From: Azospira sp. I13
GTDB lineage: Bacteria; Pseudomonadota; Gammaproteobacteria; Burkholderiales; Rhodocyclaceae
Direction of reading: 5' to 3'
Length of the DNA stretch: 64,000 nt
Assembly (NCBI RefSeq): GCF_003112695.1
Contig: NZ_BFBP01000002.1
Span: 361,691-425,690 of the forward strand
The position numbers were made by a program, and so were the translations under genes. Below are positions 57,272-64,000 of this stretch, in pieces. Position 1 is the stretch's first letter; each line of letters opens with the position of its first letter. The notes under the pieces were generated by a model. That model was not told the origin of the DNA. It saw nothing but the letters and a program-made list of their open reading frames with translations, and did not search any database.

Positions 57272-59788
57272 TCAGAGCGTCACATCCACGTCGCCACCAC
57301 CGGCCCTAAGGGCGGCGCGCAGGTCGTGGGCCATTTCTGCCCCGGTCTGGTAACGCTGATCGGCGTCCTTCACCAGGGCTTTATTGATGACTTCAGCCAC
57401 TCCCACCGGGACTTCTGGATTCACTTCGCGGACGTCGGGCTGGGCTTCGTTGGCAATCTTGAACATGAGCTGGGCCATGGAGTCGCCCTGGAACGGCAGC
57501 TTGCCGGAGCACAGCTGGTACAGGGTAACGCCCAGGGAGAAAAGGTCGGAACGGCCGTCAATCTTCTTGCCCGCCAGTTGTTCCGGCGACATGTAGGAAG
57601 GCGTGCCAAGCACCATGCCAGTCTTGGTACGGGAAGAATCGGTAATGCGGGCAATGCCAAAGTCGGTGACCTTGACCTGGTCGGACTCGGGTTCGTACAT
57701 GACGTTGGCCGGCTTGATATCCCGGTGCACCACGTGATTCTTGTGTGCGTAGTCCAGTGCCTCCGCCACACGGGCCACGATGCTCACGGCCTGGGGCAGG
57801 GGCAGCAGATGATCCGGCTTGGTGTAGGGCACCAGATCCTTGCCCTTGAGGAATTCCATGGCGATGTAGGCGAGGTCGTGCTCTTCGCCGGCGTCGTACA
57901 TGGTGACGATATTCGGGTGGTTGAGGCGGCCGGCCGTTTCCGCTTCCCGGAAGAAGCGCTCCTTCACATCGGCCAGTTCATCCGGCTCGAATTCCTGGGA
58001 GAGGGCCATGGTCTTGATGGCGACCACCCGGTTGATCTTCGGGTCGCGCCCTTGATAGACCACCCCCATGGCGCCCTTGCCCAGCTCCTTTTCCACCTGG
58101 TAACGGCCGAGCATCGGTTTTTCCACCTGGCCGCCTTCAAGGATCAGGGTGCTGGCATTGCCGCGCCCATTGCTACCCCCCAGCATCACCGTCTCCGACA
58201 TGGCCTTGGCCCGGGAGAGGCGCTGTTCCAGATCCCGGAACTTGGGGTTGTAGTCCGCCATGTAGCGGAAGACTGCTTCCGCCTTGTTGAACTGGCGCTT
58301 GCGCTCGAAATCCAGGGCCAGGTTGTAGAGGTTTTCCATCAACTGGTCATCAAGGGGGCATTTGCGCAGCTTGTCGAAGGCCATGTCCAGCTGGCCTTGC
58401 CCCTGGAAGGCCAGGCCCAGCATGCGGTTAGACTCGGCCGACTCCAGATCGGATTTCTGCTTGCCCCGCTCGGTCACCAGGAAGCGCTTGGTGGTCAGCA
58501 ACAGGTGCCCCACCAGGAGCAGCACCGCCGCCCCCATCAACTGCAGCCACAACCCGGCCCCTACCATCAGGCCGAAGTGGGCGCCGACCAGCACGGCCAG
58601 CAGCACGGCCGTGGCCAGGGCTGCCACACCGGCAGACAGGCGGGGAAGGAGCAGCATCAGGTAAAGGGCCACCAACAGGAACCCCCCCTTCTCGGCCCAG
58701 AAGCCCCAGGCCGGCGCAATGAAGAAATGCTCCTGCAGGATGCTGGAGACGGAATGGGCCAGGGTCAGCACCGGCGGCATAGCCGGTGACACCGGCGTCA
58801 CCTGGCTGGTCCCGACACCGGCCGCCGTGGCACCGATGAGGACGATCTTGTCCTGGTACTTGCTGGCGGGAATCTTGCCGGACAGCACGTCGTAGAAGGA
58901 ATCCACCGGGAAGGCCGGCTTGCCCTCGCCGTCCTTATAGAAGAAGGTCAGCATCTGGGTGGCCGGGTCGGTGGGAATGCGCAGCTTGCCCAGTTGCACC
59001 GATTCTCCCAACACCACCTGGATGTCCGCCGGCGTCAGATTAAGGCTGCGGGCCGCCAGCATGAGCGAAAGGGAGGGATAGAACTGGTCGTAGTAGCCAA
59101 GCACCAGTGGTTCGCTACGGATGCCGCCGTCCACATCCACGTTGGCATTGAGATGGCCGATGGCAGCGGCCTTCTCGCCGATACCGGCGACCGGCAGTTG
59201 CACCGCCGCCGTCGGCAAGGCAAAACCGCCTCGGGAAGCAACGCGGGTGAGCTGGTTGCGGGTGGCGAACTCGGGCAGGGGCTGGTCCGGCCGGCCGCGG
59301 GGGTCGCCCAGCTGGAACAGCATGGGGAGCAGCACGTTATGGGCGGCACCGTAGCTCTCGGCCAGTTTGCGGTCGGTGTTCAGGGCCACCTCCGCCTCTT
59401 CCACCAGCCCGGCAGCCTCCTGGGACAAGCCGCCGTGACGGGACATTTCCAGCAGCTTGCTGATGTAGGCATAGCCCGGGTCGATCTGGGGCTCGGAGAA
59501 GAAGACGGTATTACCGATCACCTTGGCCTTGGCGCCGGCCAGCAGGTCGGTGATCTTGCCATGTACATCCCGCGGCCAAGGCCAGCGGCCGATGTTGGCG
59601 ATGCTCTGATCGTCGATGGCGATGACCGCCACCCGGTCGGAAGGATGACGACTGGAGGCCGTCACACCCATGTCGTAGGCCTTGCGCTCCAGGCTTTGCA
59701 GCAGGTCCCCGTTGCCTGCCAGCAGCAGCACCAGCGTCAGTACCAGGCCGAGGAACCAGTCGGTTTTCCAGAATCCGGCGTTGCGCAT
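57272..59788 (-). CDS. CHASE2-domain Ser/Thr protein kinase with TPR segment
   Basis: An 838-residue membrane kinase: N-terminal anchor, extracytoplasmic CHASE2 domain (about 35-345; VAVIAIDDQSIANIGRWPWPRD, DKIVLIGATAAGVG), three helices (about 365-440), a cytoplasmic TPR-like region (about 450-530), then a C-terminal kinase domain (about 560-830) with GKGAMG loop, VAIKT, HRDIKPANV, DFGIAR and SPEQLAG. A sensor-first, kinase-last order is opposite to that of PknB. ATG at 59788 has GGAGG eight bases upstream. First gene of the run, with a sigma-70 promoter at 59936-59964. Confidence 0.94.
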   Translation of the reverse strand: MRNAGFWKTDWFLGLVLTLVLLLAGNGDLLQSLERKAYDMGVTASSRHPSDRVAVIAIDDQSIANIGRWPWPRDVHGKITDLLAGAKAKVIGNTVFFSEPQIDPGYAYISKLLEMSRHGGLSQEAAGLVEEAEVALNTDRKLAESYGAAHNVLLPMLFQLGDPRGRPDQPLPEFATRNQLTRVASRGGFALPTAAVQLPVAGIGEKAAAIGHLNANVDVDGGIRSEPLVLGYYDQFYPSLSLMLAARSLNLTPADIQVVLGESVQLGKLRIPTDPATQMLTFFYKDGEGKPAFPVDSFYDVLSGKIPASKYQDKIVLIGATAAGVGTSQVTPVSPAMPPVLTLAHSVSSILQEHFFIAPAWGFWAEKGGFLLVALYLMLLLPRLSAGVAALATAVLLAVLVGAHFGLMVGAGLWLQLMGAAVLLLVGHLLLTTKRFLVTERGKQKSDLESAESNRMLGLAFQGQGQLDMAFDKLRKCPLDDQLMENLYNLALDFERKRQFNKAEAVFRYMADYNPKFRDLEQRLSRAKAMSETVMLGGSNGRGNASTLILEGGQVEKPMLGRYQVEKELGKGAMGVVYQGRDPKINRVVAIKTMALSQEFEPDELADVKERFFREAETAGRLNHPNIVTMYDAGEEHDLAYIAMEFLKGKDLVPYTKPDHLLPLPQAVSIVARVAEALDYAHKNHVVHRDIKPANVMYEPESDQVKVTDFGIARITDSSRTKTGMVLGTPSYMSPEQLAGKKIDGRSDLFSLGVTLYQLCSGKLPFQGDSMAQLMFKIANEAQPDVREVNPEVPVGVAEVINKALVKDADQRYQTGAEMAHDLRAALRAGGGDVDVTL

Positions 59789-59935
59789 GGCGCAGGCCTC
59801 CAATGCCAAATTGATTAGTTTTTGTCTTTATGGCGCGCCGGAAATCCCCCCCGGGGCCGGCTATCCACGAACCTGCCATCCCGCGAGAGGGGCTACAAGT
59901 CTGTGCAAGTCCATTAATCAGCAGCGTATTTCGTA

Positions 59936-59964
59936 TTCTTACAGTGCTGCATTAACTCAGTCAA
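59936..59964 (-). promoter_or_regulatory. sigma-70 promoter of the signalling operon
   Basis: On the minus strand TTGACT (59964-59959) and TAAGAA (59941-59936) with a 17-base spacer. Start of transcription would be about 140 bases before the kinase ATG. The region 59810-60045 holds no gene. Confidence 0.68.
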
Positions 59965-60045
59965 ATGGGATTCTGCGGCACCCGGAGACCTATGGACGCG
60001 GCATTTTTCACGCTCACGGCTGGCCACGGGTGCCAAAGGCACTTT

Positions 60046-61017
60046 TCAGGCGCCGAACGGCAACTCCTGACCCAACCCGCGCGCCTGAGCCAGGGCCACC
60101 ACCCGGGCCGCCAGGGCCAGATCCTGGACCGCCAGGCCCTGGGATTCAAAAAGGGTAATCTGCTCCGGCCCGGTGCGTCCGGGGCGACGCCCAAGCATCA
60201 CATCCCCCAGCTCCACCAGCTGGCGGGCGGAAAGGCGGCCCTTTTCCAGCAGCGGCAGCAGATCCCCCGCCTCTTTCAGCGCTGTTTCCACGGTATCCAC
60301 CACCACCAGGTCGCAGCGACGCACCGTGGCCTCGGAGAGTTCCTGACGGATGATGGCGTTGGAGCCGGCGGCATTGATGTGCACACCCGGGGTCAGCCAG
60401 TCTGCCTCGAATACGGGCTGGGCTGCTGTGGTCACAGTACCGATAACATCGGCACCCCGTACGGTAGTTTCAGGAGTCTCTGCGGCGACTATCTCTACGC
60501 CAGGCAGACGTGCGCCCATCTCGGCGCAGAAAGTCTCGAGCTTGTCCCGCTTGCGGCCATAGACCTGGACGCGACGCAGCGGCAGGGCCGTGCAGATGGC
60601 CTCCACGTGTCCCCGGGCCTGCCAGCCGGTGCCGAAGACGCCGGCCACTTCGGATTCCGGCCGGGCCAGCCACTTGGCGGCGACGCCGGAAGCCGCACCG
60701 GTACGCATCATGCCGAGAAAGTCGGCCGACACCACGGCCTGCAGAACACCGCTGGCGGCGTCGAAAAGAAAAACATTGAAACGGTTGCCGCTGCGGTTGC
60801 TGGTATAGGCCTTGTAGCCCAGGATGCCCAACCCCGGCAGCCCGCCCTGTAGCAGGTGCAGGGCCGTCTGGGGCAGGCGGGTACGGGCCCGGGGCGTGTC
60901 TTGGGCCGCCTGAGCGCCTTCCCGGGACAATTCCTGATGGGCGGCTGTCACCGCCTCCAGGGCCAGGGGCATCGTCAATACGGCTTTGACGTCGTCTTCG
61001 CTGAGATAGAGGGCCAT
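60046..61017 (-). CDS. Ornithine cyclodeaminase/mu-crystallin-family protein
   Basis: A 323-residue NAD(P)-binding enzyme of the OCD/mu-crystallin family: GILGYKAYTSN with the conserved Lys, MMRTGAASGVAAKWLARPE, the Rossmann GVFGTGWQARGH and HINAAGSNAIIRQEL with Asp in CDLVVVDTVETAL. Members include ornithine cyclodeaminase, alanine dehydrogenase and ketimine reductases; activity cannot be chosen from sequence alone. Three bases after terC, so co-transcribed. Confidence 0.9.
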   Translation of the reverse strand: MALYLSEDDVKAVLTMPLALEAVTAAHQELSREGAQAAQDTPRARTRLPQTALHLLQGGLPGLGILGYKAYTSNRSGNRFNVFLFDAASGVLQAVVSADFLGMMRTGAASGVAAKWLARPESEVAGVFGTGWQARGHVEAICTALPLRRVQVYGRKRDKLETFCAEMGARLPGVEIVAAETPETTVRGADVIGTVTTAAQPVFEADWLTPGVHINAAGSNAIIRQELSEATVRRCDLVVVDTVETALKEAGDLLPLLEKGRLSARQLVELGDVMLGRRPGRTGPEQITLFESQGLAVQDLALAARVVALAQARGLGQELPFGA

Positions 61018-61020
61018 GCG

Positions 61021-61722
61021 TTACTCCACGGTAATGTCGGCGGGTGCCGGGTGGCGGGCTTCCAGTACCTTGCCAATGGCCACCACCAGCACAGCGCCGG
61101 TCAGGCCAACCGCCTTGGGCAGCCAGGCCGGAGCATCGGCGACGAAGGCCGCCAGACCGGGGTCGGAAACGATCATTTCCCCGGCGACAAAACCAAGCAG
61201 GGCCGCGCCGAGGGTCACTACGACAGGCCAGCGCTCCATCAGTTTGAGGATCAGCTGGCTGGACCAGACGATGAGGGGAATGCTTACGGCCAGGCCGAAG
61301 AGCAACAGGAACATGCTGCCCTGGGCCGCACCGGCGACACCGATGACGTTGTCCAGACTCATGACGAAGTCGGCGACGATGATGGTCTTTACCGCCCCCC
61401 AGAGGTGGTCGGCTGCGTTGATGTCGTGGCCGTCATCCTCCTCGGGCAACAGCAGCTTGACACCAATCCACAGCAGCAGCAGGCCGCCCACCAGCTTCAG
61501 CCAGGGGAGATTCATCACCAGGGCGGCAAAAGCGGTCAGGGCAACGCGCAGGCTGACAGCGCCGGCGACGCCCCAGAAAATGCCCTTCTTGCGTTGGGCA
61601 GGAGGCAGGTTGCGACAGGCCAGGGCGATCACCACGGCGTTGTCGCCGGAAAGCACCACGTCGATGGCGATGATCTGGAAAACGGCCAGCCAGAATGCGG
61701 GGGAGGTAAGTTCGAGAGCCAT
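61021..61722 (-). CDS. TerC-family integral membrane protein
   Basis: A 233-residue TerC/YjbE-type protein with seven hydrophobic helices. IIAIDVVLSGDNAVVIALACRNLP and IVADFVMSLDNVIGVAGAA contain the two Asp-Asn motifs of metal-binding TerC proteins linked to manganese export. No yybP-ykoY riboswitch is visible in its short leader. Downstream of the sucCD terminator and coupled to the OCD-family gene. Confidence 0.93.
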   Translation of the reverse strand: MALELTSPAFWLAVFQIIAIDVVLSGDNAVVIALACRNLPPAQRKKGIFWGVAGAVSLRVALTAFAALVMNLPWLKLVGGLLLLWIGVKLLLPEEDDGHDINAADHLWGAVKTIIVADFVMSLDNVIGVAGAAQGSMFLLLFGLAVSIPLIVWSSQLILKLMERWPVVVTLGAALLGFVAGEMIVSDPGLAAFVADAPAWLPKAVGLTGAVLVVAIGKVLEARHPAPADITVE

Positions 61723-61795
61723 GGGGGCGGATTGTACAGCCCTGCCAGGCGCTTCCCAAGGAAGCCGCCGGCAGCGCCGGGAAAGAGGGAAGAAA

Positions 61796-61827
61796 AAAGA
61801 AAAAGGCGGGCCGCAGCCCGCCTTTTT
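61796..61827 (-). terminator. Rho-independent terminator of sucCD
   Basis: GGCGGGC / GCCCGCC with a four-base loop, T-rich tract TTTTTCTTTTTTC on the minus strand, 18 bases after the sucD stop. Confidence 0.92.
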
Positions 61828-61844
61828 GTAGGTACCCGGCTGAA

Positions 61845-62741
61845 TTACTTCAGCAGGCCCTTGAGCAGCCGACCCATTTCGGACGGGTTGCGAGTCACGG
61901 TAAAGCCACACTCTTCCATGATGGCGAGCTTGGCATCAGCGGTATCGGCACCGCCGGAAATCAGGGCGCCAGCATGGCCCATGCGCTTTCCGGGAGGAGC
62001 GGTAACACCGGCGATGAAGCCGACGATGGGCTTCTTCATGTTGGCCTTGCACCACTGGGCAGCTTCGGCTTCATCGGGACCGCCGATTTCGCCGATCATG
62101 ATGACGGCGTCGGTGTCGGGATCGTCATTGAACATGCGCATGACGTCGATGTGCTTCAGACCGTTGATGGGGTCACCACCGATACCGACGGCGGAAGACT
62201 GGCCCAGACCGATTTCGGTCAGCTGGGCAACAGCTTCGTAGGTCAGGGTACCGGAGCGGGAAACCACGCCGATACGACCCTTGCGATGGATGTGACCGGG
62301 CATGATGCCGATCTTGATTTCATCGGGGGTGATCAGGCCAGGGCAGTTGGGGCCCAGCAGCAGGGTCTTCTTGCCGCCCTTGGCTTCCTTTTCCTTCATC
62401 TTGTTGCGCACTTCCAGCATGTCCCGCACGGGAATGCCTTCGGTGATGCAGATGGCCAGGTCCAGGTCGGCTTCAACGGCTTCCCAGATCGCGGCAGCGG
62501 CGCCGGCGGGCGGCACATAGATCACGGACACGGTGGCACCGGTATCCTGGGCAGCTTCCTTGACGGTGGCGTAGATGGGGATGTCGAAAATCTTTTCGCC
62601 AGCCTTCTTGGGGTTCACGCCAGCCACGAAGCAGTTCTTGCCGTTGGCGTATTCCTGGCACTTTTCAGTGTGGAACTGGCCGGTCTTGCCGGTGATGCCC
62701 TGGGTGATGACCTTGGTGTCTTTGTTGATCAGGATGGACAT
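61845..62741 (-). CDS. sucD: Succinyl-CoA synthetase subunit alpha
   Basis: TCA-cycle enzyme making succinate and ATP/GTP from succinyl-CoA. 298 residues. CoA site GITGKTGQFHTEKCQEYANG near the N-terminus, GPNCPGLITP, and the active-site His in GHAGALISGG. Eleven bases after sucC. Confidence 0.98.
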   Translation of the reverse strand: MSILINKDTKVITQGITGKTGQFHTEKCQEYANGKNCFVAGVNPKKAGEKIFDIPIYATVKEAAQDTGATVSVIYVPPAGAAAAIWEAVEADLDLAICITEGIPVRDMLEVRNKMKEKEAKGGKKTLLLGPNCPGLITPDEIKIGIMPGHIHRKGRIGVVSRSGTLTYEAVAQLTEIGLGQSSAVGIGGDPINGLKHIDVMRMFNDDPDTDAVIMIGEIGGPDEAEAAQWCKANMKKPIVGFIAGVTAPPGKRMGHAGALISGGADTADAKLAIMEECGFTVTRNPSEMGRLLKGLLK

Positions 62742-62752
62742 TCAATAACTCC

Positions 62753-63913
<1,161 letters not shown>

Positions 63914-64000
63914 GCGCTTTCCTTGCTTGGTTGAAGTTGCGAGCAAAAGGCAGGAGTGTCTCCCCTACCCCATTTTCTGGCCGCGGTACCAGCGCGGGTA
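63914..64000 (-). promoter_or_regulatory. sucC leader at the window edge
   Basis: 87 bases upstream of sucC with a weak GGAAAGCGC ribosome-binding site. The promoter is not identifiable because the region is cut off. Confidence 0.35.

Noticed and set aside
61723-61795. yybP-ykoY manganese riboswitch before terC
   Set aside because: Only about 70 bases separate terC from the sucD terminator, and the typical paired loops are not visible.

Overview
The window is a GC-rich (about 65%) chromosomal segment of a betaproteobacterium, most likely of the Rhodocyclales (Azospira/Dechloromonas/Thauera type). This rests on protein character and gene content: clpS-clpA, glyoxylate bypass, lutABC, pcnB-folK-panBCD, Hda, RraA, sucCD. 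No 16S gene is present, so the assignment is an inference. Most of the DNA is core genome. There is no rRNA, no recognisable tRNA, no CRISPR array and no insertion sequence.

Layout. 1-3.6 kb: end of a cold-shock gene, then clpS-clpA (N-end rule adaptor and unfoldase) and rraA. 4-12.6 kb: the two glyoxylate-bypass genes aceA (isocitrate lyase) and aceB (malate synthase) on the same strand, separated by a drug/metabolite exporter, a thioredoxin-like protein, a glycine-transporter/TRIC-type channel behind a tandem glycine riboswitch, and a LysR regulator divergent from a haloacid dehalogenase plus TauE/SafE permease pair. 12.8-19 kb: uvrA, dgkA and the L-lactate oxidation operon lutABC. 19-29 kb: cytochrome c, purM, a PerM/AI-2E permease, hda, a HAD phosphatase, pcnB, folK, DUF486, a soluble zinc-binding-domain chemoreceptor, and panB/panC/panD for pantothenate.

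29-46.8 kb is a mosaic. It holds two NYN-nuclease/OST-HTH proteins (one native, one in AT-rich foreign-looking DNA), two FtsX-type ABC permeases, a phenylacetate-CoA ligase homologue followed by a three-block minisatellite, selO, and an aldehyde dehydrogenase divergent from its AcoR-type sigma-54 activator with clear promoter and operator elements. The ATPase and membrane-fusion subunits of what looks like the same ABC exporter lie 7 kb from the permeases. A Crp/Fnr regulator, a CYTH-CHAD protein and SixA follow.

46.9-59.8 kb is the most striking region: a tight minus-strand run of eight signalling genes ending in a sigma-54-type pilin gene. In transcription order these are a CHASE2 Ser/Thr kinase, a PP2C phosphatase, a double-FHA protein, a CHASE2 adenylate cyclase, a class II cAMP phosphodiesterase, a double cNMP-binding/rhodanese protein, a GAF-fused PilB/GspE ATPase, a GAF/HD-GYP c-di-GMP phosphodiesterase, then the pilin. 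Together they look like one device joining phospho-signalling, cAMP and c-di-GMP to a type IV pilus/type II secretion motor. 60-64 kb returns to core metabolism: an ornithine-cyclodeaminase-family enzyme, a TerC membrane protein, and sucD/sucC.
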